Shown here piece after piece: positions 1 through 7,008 of a DNA stretch of 64,000 nucleotides. This stretch comes from a virus. Position 1 is the first letter of the stretch. Every line of letters starts with the position of its first letter. The position numbers and the translations under genes are program-made. The notes under the pieces were generated by a model. The model saw only the letters and a list, made by a program, of their open reading frames with translations. It did no database searches and was not told the origin of the DNA. The DNA lies in the IMG/VR virus record IMGVR_UViG_3300030102_006178, positions 1 through 64,000 of that record. One strand, 5' to 3'.

Positions 1-1005
1 TCTTCAATGAATTGGCTCGCTCAGAGCGCCAACGGGTCTGCTATTATTAAACTTTTTTATGGCTCCAACACGGCCCCTAATTCGAACGACGCTATTGACG
101 GAGCATTTGATTCTGGCGGCGATAGCCAGGCCTCCTCAAACGTCTCGGACATGACTTTTACAGCAAACCAAAACTGGGATCCTGGCGAGATAACTTTGAC
201 TGCTCTGGCTGATTATAGTACAGCTGGGCACAAGTTATACTTTTCTATTCTACCGGCTAGTAACCAAAAGATCTTGTCACAAGCGGGAACAAGCATGCTT
301 CACTTTAGTGTTACCAATAGCAATGGGGCAGACCCGAGCGCATTTTTAAGTATGGTGATCGACGCAATTTCTGCCGCTAAGAACGATTCCGGAGATCTCA
401 ACGTCTTTGATTCAGATAATTGGTCTGGTTCGAGTGCCACCACTACTGGAGACTTTGCACACTACTGCCTACCGACAGGCATTACTTTAACAGAAAGCAC
501 AGGGACATTCCAGGTCTCTAATGGTGGAATATACTTTATTATATGGAACATGAACCTTAGTACTAGCTCCTCCGGAACAAGAGCATTAAAGATATTAAAG
601 AATGATTCTAATATTTATGAAAAGCAATGGACAATTAATGCTGCTGTAGATCCTCAAGAGAATTCATGTATTGCAATGCTCGACTTAAACTCCGGAGATA
701 CATTAAAATTTATGATAAACAATATTAGAGGCTCCGGTGGTGGGAGCGGCCTTATGTTTGAACCTCATGTAACGATTTTTAAAGTAGATGATGTCGCATC
801 CCACACTCTCCAGTATGGAAAGACTGCGTCTAACATTGTTGGAGACGACTATACGATCAATACCATGGAAGAAAACAACATGGGAGCGCAATACGACAGA
901 GCATCAGGTCAATTACCTCTCTCTCTGGCGCAGAGAGGTCCAAGAAACTTAAGAGGAAGAGCAGCCTCTTATACAACGACTTTAGGCGGTAAAAGTAAGA
1001 AGTAA
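1..1005 (+). CDS. C1q-like virion protein, probably truncated at the left edge
   Basis: The frame is open from base 1, with two codons before the first ATG at 7, so the true start may lie outside the window. At least 332 residues are encoded. Residues about 165-260 read like a C1q/TNF-type jelly roll: a GTFQVSNGGIYFIIWNMNL strand pair, then an alternating beta pattern ending in LNSGDTLKFMINN. Such trimeric domains occur at the tips of phage fibres and appendages. The C-terminus is basic and Gly/Ser/Arg-rich (PRNLRGRAAS...GGKSKK), which suits a structural protein. The fold call comes from pattern alone, and fibre versus capsid decoration cannot be decided. Confidence 0.55.
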   Translation, partial: SSMNWLAQSANGSAIIKLFYGSNTAPNSNDAIDGAFDSGGDSQASSNVSDMTFTANQNWDPGEITLTALADYSTAGHKLYFSILPASNQKILSQAGTSMLHFSVTNSNGADPSAFLSMVIDAISAAKNDSGDLNVFDSDNWSGSSATTTGDFAHYCLPTGITLTESTGTFQVSNGGIYFIIWNMNLSTSSSGTRALKILKNDSNIYEKQWTINAAVDPQENSCIAMLDLNSGDTLKFMINNIRGSGGGSGLMFEPHVTIFKVDDVASHTLQYGKTASNIVGDDYTINTMEENNMGAQYDRASGQLPLSLAQRGPRNLRGRAASYTTTLGGKSKK

Positions 1006-1016
1006 CTATTTATAGT
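1005..1016 (+). promoter_or_regulatory. Palindromic AT element ACTATTTATAGT
   Basis: ACTATTTATAGT is an imperfect palindrome (ACTAT-TT-ATAGT) that starts in the last base of the preceding stop codon and ends 12 bases before the next ATG. Near-copies occupy other gene gaps at 3437, 3887 and 44900 in the same orientation. Its reverse strand reads TATAAATA, the T4 late-promoter core, but pointing away from the genes. The function is inferred only. Confidence 0.3.
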
Positions 1017-1028
1017 GAGGTTTAATAA

Positions 1029-1349
1029 ATGACTGATCTTAATCGAATCACCAGACGCTTTATAATGGGTGAATCAAAAAAGGTTTCAAATGGGGCTGTG
1101 ATACAAGCGCTCATTGAGATTATAAGCTCCCTAAAGCCAAAAACAATTACAGAAAAAAATAAAATAGCCATGGCGTCTAGACATCTAAAGGAAATAAAGT
1201 ATTCTTTTAGAAAGCTAGAGGAGCAAGTGACATCTCTACAAGAACAGGTTAAAATGCTAGAAGAAATTTCTTCCATGGCAGCTGGTTCTGTCGAGGGGGC
1301 TGTTGGGGTCTCTTCTAAAAAGAAAAAGAAAGAAGGATTAATAAGATGA
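1029..1349 (+). CDS. Small coiled-coil protein, unknown function
   Basis: A protein of 106 residues that I do not recognise. Residues about 50-85 have a heptad-like pattern (SFRKLEEQVTSLQEQVKML) predicting a coiled coil, and the C-terminus is a lysine run (KKKKKEG). There is no signal peptide or membrane segment. The ATG at 1029 follows GTGAGG at 1015-1020. The gene overlaps the next by four bases, so the two are probably translated together. Its position after a virion protein makes a structural or assembly role possible. Confidence 0.7.
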   Translation: MTDLNRITRRFIMGESKKVSNGAVIQALIEIISSLKPKTITEKNKIAMASRHLKEIKYSFRKLEEQVTSLQEQVKMLEEISSMAAGSVEGAVGVSSKKKKKEGLIR

Positions 1350-2230
1350 CAAAGATTTCTGATATCAAGAGAACCATTGAGACTATGTTAAATGAACAAG
1401 ACAGTTCATTTAAGAAAAATCTAAATGAAGAAAAGAATCTATTTGCTTCATATATAAGACATTGTATATATGAAGCAAGACTCAAGAACCACAGTAATTT
1501 AGAAAAAGAGCAAATAATAAGATCTTATATAAAGTCCTTTCTTTTAGAATCTGAAGCTGTAGGCGGTTCTCCTGACGCCCCCTCAGAGATCACAGCAATA
1601 AACTTTTTGAAGAACCTTCTTAAGAGTATTATACCTACTACTGAAGAGGGATACAAGGAACTTACTTCTGCAAAGACACAAAGAATTTCTTTTAGAAGGC
1701 ACATACTTAACGCAACAGATAACTTGTTAAAAAATCTGGATGCCGACCCTGATGCTGTTGAGAGTGGGAATCAAGAGCTTGGTGAATTAAGTCTTTCTGT
1801 CAATCCATCAGAAAAGCCAGAGGGCTTTATAGACATATATGGAGACGACACAGCAGGCGATGAGCAAGAGCTAGATCCAGAGCAAGAGTTTGCAAGAGGC
1901 TTAGAAGATAAGAACCTCGATAATACTGGAAGAAATGCCGCATTTGAGGTATTTAAGAAGATCAAAAACCAAATTGAAAACGAATATTCAAAACTAGATC
2001 CTGATGCGGTTGTCGATGGCAGGGAGGAAACAGAAAGAGAAATATTTAAAGACTACCTGCTACTTAATTTAAAGCTTTACTTTGATAAGTTTGAAGAGGA
2101 ACTAGGGCCGGGACCAGCAGAGCCGTCTACTCCATCGGAAGACGAGTTTAGGAGAATGGACCAGGCAGACGCTGCGAGTCCAGAAGGCGCTGGGGACGAG
2201 CTAATCCCGCCAGAGCAAGCAGGGATGTGA
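1346..2230 (+). CDS. Acidic protein of unknown function
   Basis: A protein of 294 residues that I do not recognise. The N-terminal 75 residues are helical and include IIRSYIKSFLLE, which resembles short amphipathic helices in three other proteins of this window (48923, 50377, 55699). The remainder is strongly acidic and proline-rich towards the end (GPGPAEPSTPSEDE), typical of scaffold, core or disordered virion proteins. AAGGA at about 1332 precedes the ATG by 9 bases. The stop overlaps the start of the next gene. Confidence 0.7.
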   Translation: MTKISDIKRTIETMLNEQDSSFKKNLNEEKNLFASYIRHCIYEARLKNHSNLEKEQIIRSYIKSFLLESEAVGGSPDAPSEITAINFLKNLLKSIIPTTEEGYKELTSAKTQRISFRRHILNATDNLLKNLDADPDAVESGNQELGELSLSVNPSEKPEGFIDIYGDDTAGDEQELDPEQEFARGLEDKNLDNTGRNAAFEVFKKIKNQIENEYSKLDPDAVVDGREETEREIFKDYLLLNLKLYFDKFEEELGPGPAEPSTPSEDEFRRMDQADAASPEGAGDELIPPEQAGM

Positions 2231-2604
2231 TGGCTTGGAAAACAAAGAAAGAGTTTAATTCTAAGACAAAGTATTTTAGTTTAGCAAATAAGTTAAGGAA
2301 AGAAAAGAAAATAAATAGAGAGTTTGAATCTCAAATAAGTAATCTTACTTTAGAAGAGCTAATAGGTTTAAAACTTGAATTATCAACAAAAGCAGTAGAC
2401 AATAGATTATATAATTTGCCTATATGGCATAGCCTAGTTAACATAGTACAAGAAGCGGTTCTATCATATGCTTTCTCAGCTACAAGAACTAAAAGAGAAG
2501 CTATGAGATTTATAGGACTAAACGAAAGAATGATCTATAAACTAAAAGATAAGTATGATATAAACGCTATTTTGGAAGAAATTGAAAATGATGAGCAATT
2601 ATGA
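2230..2604 (+). CDS. Helix-turn-helix protein, unknown function
   Basis: A protein of 124 residues from the ATG at 2230. AGGG at 2221-2224 is better spaced for it than for the GTG at 2227. The N-terminus is very basic. Residues about 80-115 (ATRTKREAMRFIGLNERM) look like a Fis-type helix-turn-helix followed by a basic recognition helix. A DNA-binding role is reasonable, for example a transcriptional regulator or small terminase subunit, but nothing else supports either. The end overlaps the next gene by 17 bases. Confidence 0.65.
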   Translation: MAWKTKKEFNSKTKYFSLANKLRKEKKINREFESQISNLTLEELIGLKLELSTKAVDNRLYNLPIWHSLVNIVQEAVLSYAFSATRTKREAMRFIGLNERMIYKLKDKYDINAILEEIENDEQL

Positions 2605-2848
2605 GGTATTAGCAAAATCATTAATATGGAGATTCTGTGTCTCAATACCAGTGAGTTTGTTCATAACTTATCTCTTTTTAGGATCTCTCATGGGGTCTAT
2701 CGCACTAACAGCGACAGCAAACTTTGTAGGTACAGTTCTATATTATTTATTTGACATTTTTTGGTTTTCTTATTTAGGGGATGCCTTGGGTTTCGACAGG
2801 GTAGTTGAAGAGGATAGTGCAGGCAGTCGTGATGACTTAAAAAATTAA
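2588..2848 (+). CDS. DUF2061-like membrane protein overlapping the tmRNA
   Basis: An 86-residue protein from the ATG at 2588, with GGAAG about 10 bases upstream. Two membrane segments lie at about residues 12-32 and 36-60. The pattern SLIWRF...GSLMGSIALT...GTVLYYLFDIFW fits the DUF2061 family of small phage and bacterial membrane proteins (function unknown). The last 23 codons lie inside the tmRNA gene (2777-2848): residues after FSYL are encoded by the tmRNA 5' arm and its stop sits in the tmRNA. Cleavage of the tmRNA 5' end would leave this message without a stop codon. Confidence 0.7.
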   Translation: MMSNYEVLAKSLIWRFCVSIPVSLFITYLFLGSLMGSIALTATANFVGTVLYYLFDIFWFSYLGDALGFDRVVEEDSAGSRDDLKN

Positions 2849-3133
2849 AACAAACTAGTTGCCAACAACAACGCACACTTTGATTCCGTCCGCCTAGCGG
2901 CTTAATCAGGGAGGCTGACCAGGGCCTTCTATCCAATCTGGTCAACACAACAGACAAGTTGTAAAAATCAAAATGGTTACCCTACTTGTAGTAGGTGGAG
3001 CTTTTCGGTGATAAAAGCTGGTTGATGTGTTAACGCCTATACTTGCTTGTGAGTGAAAGCAACACAAGCCAAGCCTGTGGATGACTTGAATTGAATTTTA
3101 TTCTGGACGCGGGTTCGACTCCCGCCATCTCCA
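2777..3133 (+). ncRNA. ssrA: Transfer-messenger RNA (tmRNA), one-piece
   Basis: This is a complete tmRNA of about 357 bases; CCA is not encoded. The 5' end GGGGATG (2777-2783) pairs with CATCTCC (3126-3132) to give a 7-bp acceptor stem with the G3:U70 wobble that marks alanine charging. A3133 is the discriminator. The 5' arm has the conserved GGGTTTCGAC. The 3' end has GGACGCGGGTTCGACTCCC, with T stem GCGGG/CCCGC. The tag frame starts at 2861 after AACTAGTT. A helix TGACCAG/CTGGTCA (2916-2922/2938-2944) follows the tag. tmRNA with SmpB frees stalled ribosomes and tags the unfinished protein. No smpB gene is visible here, so host SmpB is presumably used. Confidence 0.95.
2861..2905 (+). other. 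tmRNA tag reading frame (ANNNAHFDSVRLAA)
   Basis: The frame runs from the GCC resume codon at 2861 to TAA at 2903-2905. It encodes ANNNAHFDSVRLAA, to which the charged alanine of tmRNA is added first. The context AACTAGTT-GCC-AAC parallels the E. coli ATAGTC-GCA-AAC. The end RLAA fits the -LAA degron recognised by ClpXP-type proteases. The encoded tag has 14 residues, against 10 in E. coli. Confidence 0.88.
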
Positions 3134-3150
3134 TTTCATAAAGGTGAACT

Positions 3151-3447
3151 ATGGACAAAAGAAAAATCAGAAAAGAAAACATAAAAAGAAAGATGATGAA
3201 GTTTTACCAGGACAATCCATGTGTTGATTGTGGCGAGACAGACCCTCGTGTTCTAGACTTTGATCACATCAATAATAAAAAGTACAACGTCAGTACCCTT
3301 CTGAGAAAAGAATATTCTTGGGACTCGATATTGAAAGAGGCTTCAAAGTGTGAAGTTAGGTGCGCTAACTGTCACAGAAAGAAAACAGCAATAGAACAAG
3401 AACATTACACAAATCGCCTCCTAGGAGAATTCTTTGCCTATTTATAG
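3151..3447 (+). CDS. HNH endonuclease, small free-standing type
   Basis: A protein of 98 residues with AAAGGTG just before the ATG. Two Cys pairs (C24-x2-C27 and C71-x2-C74) form a zinc-binding frame around the nuclease site: DFDH at 36-39 supplies the first histidine, and RCANCHRKK at 70-78 supplies the N and second H. This is the compact HNH layout of many phage homing or nicking enzymes. It begins 17 bases after the tmRNA, so it may have arrived as a mobile gene beside a conserved RNA target. Its cleavage site cannot be read from sequence. Confidence 0.85.
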   Translation: MDKRKIRKENIKRKMMKFYQDNPCVDCGETDPRVLDFDHINNKKYNVSTLLRKEYSWDSILKEASKCEVRCANCHRKKTAIEQEHYTNRLLGEFFAYL

Positions 3448-3449
3448 TG
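3437..3449 (+). promoter_or_regulatory. Palindromic AT element CCTATTTATAGTG
   Basis: A near-copy of the element at 1005, lying across the end of the HNH gene and 14 bases before the ATG at 3464. The core CTATTTATAG is identical. The role is inferred from repetition alone. Confidence 0.3.
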
Positions 3450-3463
3450 GGGGTGTAAATTGT

Positions 3464-3625
3464 ATGAAGCATATAATAAAATTTGAAGCTGGCTTATTGC
3501 TTGGTACGTTATTTGGGGCTGTCATATCTGCGATAGTGTGCTCACTTGCTTATGAAGTGTTAGGTTACGAGTCAATCGACGCAGATATGATTCAGCGATG
3601 CATAAAGGAGAGTTTAAATGAGTAA
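3464..3625 (+). CDS. Small single-pass membrane protein
   Basis: A 53-residue protein from the ATG at 3464, with GGGGGTG at 3449-3455 as a possible ribosome site. An in-frame TTG at 3434 would add ten residues and overlap the HNH gene, and is less likely. One hydrophobic segment spans about residues 8-32 (LLLGTLFGAVISAIVCSLAY), followed by a short acidic tail. I do not recognise it. It overlaps the next start by eight bases. Confidence 0.6.
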   Translation: MKHIIKFEAGLLLGTLFGAVISAIVCSLAYEVLGYESIDADMIQRCIKESLNE

Positions 3626-3887
3626 CTTTTATCAGCAGAGAACTTATATGGTAAAAAAGGGCACTGTTGGTTACGGTAGTGTAATGGGTCATTACAACTT
3701 CTTCTATCCGGAGGAAAAGTTGGAGTGTGTCTTCCTTTCTGACTGTATTATCAGAAAATTTAAGTGGATGGGATATAAAAATTTTGTAGCCATAACAGCC
3801 CCAAAAGGCTTTGTTGCAGGAGAGACTCTTGAGTACAAAGGCTATGAAGTTCTGTGGGTTAAACTAGAAGATATAGAAGCCTATTAA
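3618..3887 (+). CDS. Hypothetical protein
   Basis: An 89-residue soluble protein rich in aromatic residues, with no motif I recognise. AAAGGAG at about 3605 precedes the ATG. The alternating hydrophobic pattern suggests a small beta-rich domain. It sits between a tiny membrane protein and the PhoH gene, which gives no clear hint of role. Confidence 0.65.
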   Translation: MSNFYQQRTYMVKKGTVGYGSVMGHYNFFYPEEKLECVFLSDCIIRKFKWMGYKNFVAITAPKGFVAGETLEYKGYEVLWVKLEDIEAY

Positions 3888-3898
3888 CTACTTATAGT
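3887..3898 (+). promoter_or_regulatory. Palindromic AT element ACTACTTATAGT
   Basis: A variant of the 1005 element in the gap before the PhoH gene. Read as CTACT-TAT-AGTAG (3888-3900) it is a perfect short inverted repeat. It ends 23 bases before the ATG at 3922. Confidence 0.3.
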
Positions 3899-3921
3899 AG
3901 AGCCCAAGGGGATTTAATTAC

Positions 3922-5277
3922 ATGGCCAAAAGAACATATGTGCTTGATACTAGCGTTTGTTTAACTGATGCAAACTGCATTTTTAATTACGGAAATAATG
4001 ACATAGTGATTCCGTTAAAAGTTCTTGAAGAAATTGACAAGCACAAAAAGAGGCAGGATAGCGTTGGGATCAACGCTAGAAAAATTATACGCTCTTTGGA
4101 TGAGTTGAGGGCGAAAGGGTCTCTACAGAAAGGAATAAGACTTGGTAAAGGAAAGGGCATCCTAAGAGCCTCCGGAGGAGACCCTTCTGCTATTCCTTTC
4201 GATCTTGACTTCAAGGTGCCAGATCATGAGATAATTTCTTGTGCTCTGGCCGAAGACAAGACAAATGGCTCAAGAAAAACTGTCCTAGTTAGCAGAGACA
4301 TCAACATGAGGGTTATATGTGACTCTCTTGGTGTCTTGAGCGAAGACTATACTGAAAACGAAGTAATAAAGACAGACTCTGAAATGTATTCTGGATTTGC
4401 TACAATTCTTGTAGACGACCAGGTTATCGATCAGTTTTATGAGGGCAAAAGGGTCAAAGTGCCAGATGACGAAAAGTCTGAACTTTTCCCAAATCAATTT
4501 GTAATGCTCGTCTCCAGTTCCAATGAAAAGAAAACTGCCTTATGTAGATACATTGATCACATGTTCCCTCTGGCCCCCGTGGTGCAATACAAGGAAGGAC
4601 TGTGGGGAGTCACGGCAAGGAACAAGGAACAGATGTTTGCCATAGATTTACTTATGGACCCTGAGATACAAGTCGTATCTCTTGTGGGTCAAGCAGGATC
4701 TGGTAAGACTCTTATAGCGATTGCAGCAGGCCTAGAGCAGGTCATGGCGAACGCAGACATGAAGTACGGCTTAAGGGAGCTAGACGGCACTGCGACAGGC
4801 TACAAGCGCCTTGTCGTGTCCAGACCAGTTATGCCGATGGGTAAGGATATTGGATTTTTGCCTGGAACCATGGAAGAGAAGATGGCACCGTGGCTAGCCC
4901 CAGTTCAAGATAACTTGAAGTTTTTGACTGGAAATGACCAAACAACTCTTGATGAGTATATGTCTCGCGGAATAATTGAGATTGAAGCTCTTACATATAT
5001 TCGTGGTAGATCAATCGCAAATGCATTTATTATTATTGATGAAGCACAAAACTTGACAGCACACGAGATAAAGACTATACTAACAAGAGTAGGCGAAGGA
5101 ACAAAGATAGTGTTAACTGGCGACATTGAGCAGATTGATAACATTTACATCAACGAAATGTCTTCTGGCCTAACGCATGCTGTTGAGAAAATGAAGTTCC
5201 ACGGCATCACTGGGCACGTCACCTTGAGGAAGGGTGAGAGATCTGAAGTCGCAACGCTTGCTGCAAAGGTATTATAA
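3922..5277 (+). CDS. phoH: PIN-PhoH family ATPase/ribonuclease
   Basis: A protein of 451 residues. Residues 1-145 are a PIN domain: VLDTSV with D9, E36/E37, and DHEI at 101-104, which supply the acidic cluster of metal-dependent RNases. Residues about 225-451 are a PhoH-type P-loop domain with Walker A GQAGSGKT (256-263), Walker B IIIDEAQ (370-376) and sensor LTGD (398-401). This two-domain form is known as PhoH2 and, in bacteria, has been linked to RNA unwinding and cleavage. PhoH genes are very common in marine phages, though their phage role is unsettled. An AAGGGG ribosome site lies upstream. Confidence 0.92.
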   Translation: MAKRTYVLDTSVCLTDANCIFNYGNNDIVIPLKVLEEIDKHKKRQDSVGINARKIIRSLDELRAKGSLQKGIRLGKGKGILRASGGDPSAIPFDLDFKVPDHEIISCALAEDKTNGSRKTVLVSRDINMRVICDSLGVLSEDYTENEVIKTDSEMYSGFATILVDDQVIDQFYEGKRVKVPDDEKSELFPNQFVMLVSSSNEKKTALCRYIDHMFPLAPVVQYKEGLWGVTARNKEQMFAIDLLMDPEIQVVSLVGQAGSGKTLIAIAAGLEQVMANADMKYGLRELDGTATGYKRLVVSRPVMPMGKDIGFLPGTMEEKMAPWLAPVQDNLKFLTGNDQTTLDEYMSRGIIEIEALTYIRGRSIANAFIIIDEAQNLTAHEIKTILTRVGEGTKIVLTGDIEQIDNIYINEMSSGLTHAVEKMKFHGITGHVTLRKGERSEVATLAAKVL

Positions 5278-5289
5278 CAGAGGTTTTAT

Positions 5290-5538
5290 ATGAGTTTTGA
5301 GATAGGTTGGCCCGAAGAAGAGAGTTATAGTTCTGAAATAGATGACAAGACGACAGAACTAAAGTCGATGGTGGTTCAATATGTCGGCAATAGGCTCAGT
5401 CCAGAGGACGACAACGTCACTCTGGAGATGGTCATAGAAGTTCTTGCAGACGAGTTTCCAGAGGTTGTCCTAGCTCTTGCAGAAGAGAACTTTCTAAGAG
5501 GCTATGAGCAGGGCACAAGAGATGTGAGTACGTTTTAA
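5290..5538 (+). CDS. Small acidic protein, unknown function
   Basis: An 82-residue, strongly acidic, mostly helical protein. The C-terminal half (FPEVVLALAEENFLRGYEQG) looks like a compact conserved helical core. No enzymatic motif is visible. AGAGG lies a few bases before the ATG. It is the second gene after PhoH and is followed one base later by the metallopeptidase-like gene, so it is likely co-expressed with both. Confidence 0.65.
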   Translation: MSFEIGWPEEESYSSEIDDKTTELKSMVVQYVGNRLSPEDDNVTLEMVIEVLADEFPEVVLALAEENFLRGYEQGTRDVSTF

Positions 5539-5539
5539 A

Positions 5540-6220
5540 ATGATTAATTACATAAAAGAAAGCTCCTCTAAGGCAAAGAGAAGTCTGGATCAATATTCCT
5601 TGTTTCAAGTCACTCCAATTTACATAAAAGACGCTTTATCTGATGGGGTCGATATATTAAAGGTGATAGATAAGGTCGAGTCGACAGTGCCTCAACACAC
5701 CATGCAAGGGGTTGAAGCAGTCTATGTTGGGCACTTTAAGGAGTTTGATGACAGAGGCATCAACGCGATGTTTAGAGATGGGGCAATTTATGTCTCAAAT
5801 ATACAAGATGATGAAGCAGACATGATTGATGACATCATTCATGAGATTGCCCACGCGGTGGAAGAAACCTATGCCGCAGATATCTACGGTAGTGGAGAAA
5901 TACAAAGAGAGTTCATTGGCAAAAGGAAAAGACTAGAAAGTCTGATGTCAGAGTACGGATACCTAGATAATGCAAATATTGATTTTACCGATATAGAATA
6001 CTCTAGAGATTTTGATCTCTTTATGTGTGATGAGATAGGTTATGAAAAGTTAACCAACTTAGCTTTTGGCATATTCCTCCGCCCCTACGCAGTTACAGAC
6101 ATAAGAGAGTATTTTGCCACATCTTTTGAGGAATATCTATATGGCGATAGAAAGTACCTTTCCACCATAAGCCCAGTTGCATATAAAAAGGTACATTTAG
6201 TTTGTACTGGTGAGGTGTAG
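5540..6220 (+). CDS. Zincin-type metallopeptidase-like protein
   Basis: A protein of 226 residues. The segment MIDDIIHEIAHAVEE carries HEIAH (101-105), the HExxH zinc site of gluzincin-type peptidases. A later acidic helix REYFATSFEEYL (189-200) offers E190, E197 or E198 as a third zinc ligand. There is no signal peptide or membrane segment, so it probably acts inside the infected cell or in the virion. The target is unknown. The start has only a weak ribosome site and follows the upstream stop by one base, consistent with coupled translation. Confidence 0.65.
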   Translation: MINYIKESSSKAKRSLDQYSLFQVTPIYIKDALSDGVDILKVIDKVESTVPQHTMQGVEAVYVGHFKEFDDRGINAMFRDGAIYVSNIQDDEADMIDDIIHEIAHAVEETYAADIYGSGEIQREFIGKRKRLESLMSEYGYLDNANIDFTDIEYSRDFDLFMCDEIGYEKLTNLAFGIFLRPYAVTDIREYFATSFEEYLYGDRKYLSTISPVAYKKVHLVCTGEV

Positions 6221-6221
6221 G

Positions 6222-7001
6222 TTGCCACACATATCATATTCTGAGCTTCGTAACTGGCAAGAATGCACCTGGAGGCATAAGCTTCTTTACATAGATAAGC
6301 TCAGTGTCCCGCAAGGCTCAGAGCACACTTGCTTTGGTACTGCTGTGCACGACACAGTTGAGCTTATGCTTCTAGGTAAGCTAGGCGATGAGCAGCTATA
6401 TCCAAACTTTCATAAAAAGTTTACAGAAGAACTCAAAGCTATAGGAATAGAAGAAGATACGCAGCTAGCAAAGGATATGAGACACCAAGTCAATGGCATT
6501 TTTGAGGCGATTAGGCCAGCAATCGCCTCATATTTTGAGGACAAAGGTGGCTGGAGTGTTGTAGCCGCAGAAGAATCTCTGATGGAGCCCATACAGGAAT
6601 CTAGAGTTAAGGACTATAACTTTAAAGGCTTTATAGATTTAATCCTTAAAGATGGAAATGGACATTTTCATGTTATAGATTGGAAAACTTGCTCATGGGG
6701 CTGGAATGCTAGAAAGAAGAGTGACATCCTCTATACAAGACAACTTGTTTTATACAAGCATTATTATGCAAAAAAGTACAATCTCAATCCAAGAGCAATA
6801 TCTGTTCATTTTGGGCTGATCAAGAGAACAGCTAAGAAAAATAGAATAGAATTGTTTAGAGTCACAAGTGGCGAAAGAAAAACGAAAAATTCACTTGACT
6901 TTATGGACAAAATGCTTTATAATGTTACGAACAAACGATTTATTAAAAATCGTCTATCTTGCAAGTGGTGCCCCTTTAGCGGCACTGAACATTGTTCATG
7001 A
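6222..7001 (+). CDS. PD-(D/E)XK (RecB/Cas4-like) nuclease
   Basis: A 259-residue protein using the TTG at 6222, chosen because GAGG at 6212-6215 is well placed and the upstream gene ends at 6220; a GTG at 6210 is the alternative. SYSELRNW near the N-terminus is typical of the family. The catalytic core is GFIDLI with D139 and VIDWKT with D153 and K155. C15 together with C247, C250 and C258 matches the four-cysteine iron-sulfur pattern of AddB/Cas4/Dna2-type nucleases. It is probably a DNA exonuclease acting in recombination or host DNA degradation. Confidence 0.85.
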   Translation: MPHISYSELRNWQECTWRHKLLYIDKLSVPQGSEHTCFGTAVHDTVELMLLGKLGDEQLYPNFHKKFTEELKAIGIEEDTQLAKDMRHQVNGIFEAIRPAIASYFEDKGGWSVVAAEESLMEPIQESRVKDYNFKGFIDLILKDGNGHFHVIDWKTCSWGWNARKKSDILYTRQLVLYKHYYAKKYNLNPRAISVHFGLIKRTAKKNRIELFRVTSGERKTKNSLDFMDKMLYNVTNKRFIKNRLSCKWCPFSGTEHCS

Positions 7002-7008
7002 GGATTTA

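Noticed and set aside
2230-2604. Calling the helix-turn-helix protein the small terminase subunit
   Set aside because: It is about 55 kb from the large subunit in this window and only a generic helix-turn-helix supports it.
2751-2783. TTGACA at 2751-2756 upstream of the tmRNA as a -35 promoter box
   Set aside because: No -10 hexamer lies at proper spacing, and a start site placed by the -35 would fall inside the tmRNA. The string encodes part of the DUF2061 protein.
6868-7008. Upstream extension of the first glycosyltransferase
   Set aside because: It lies inside the nuclease gene, while the ATG at 7009 has GAGG at proper distance and begins the normal GT-B first strand.
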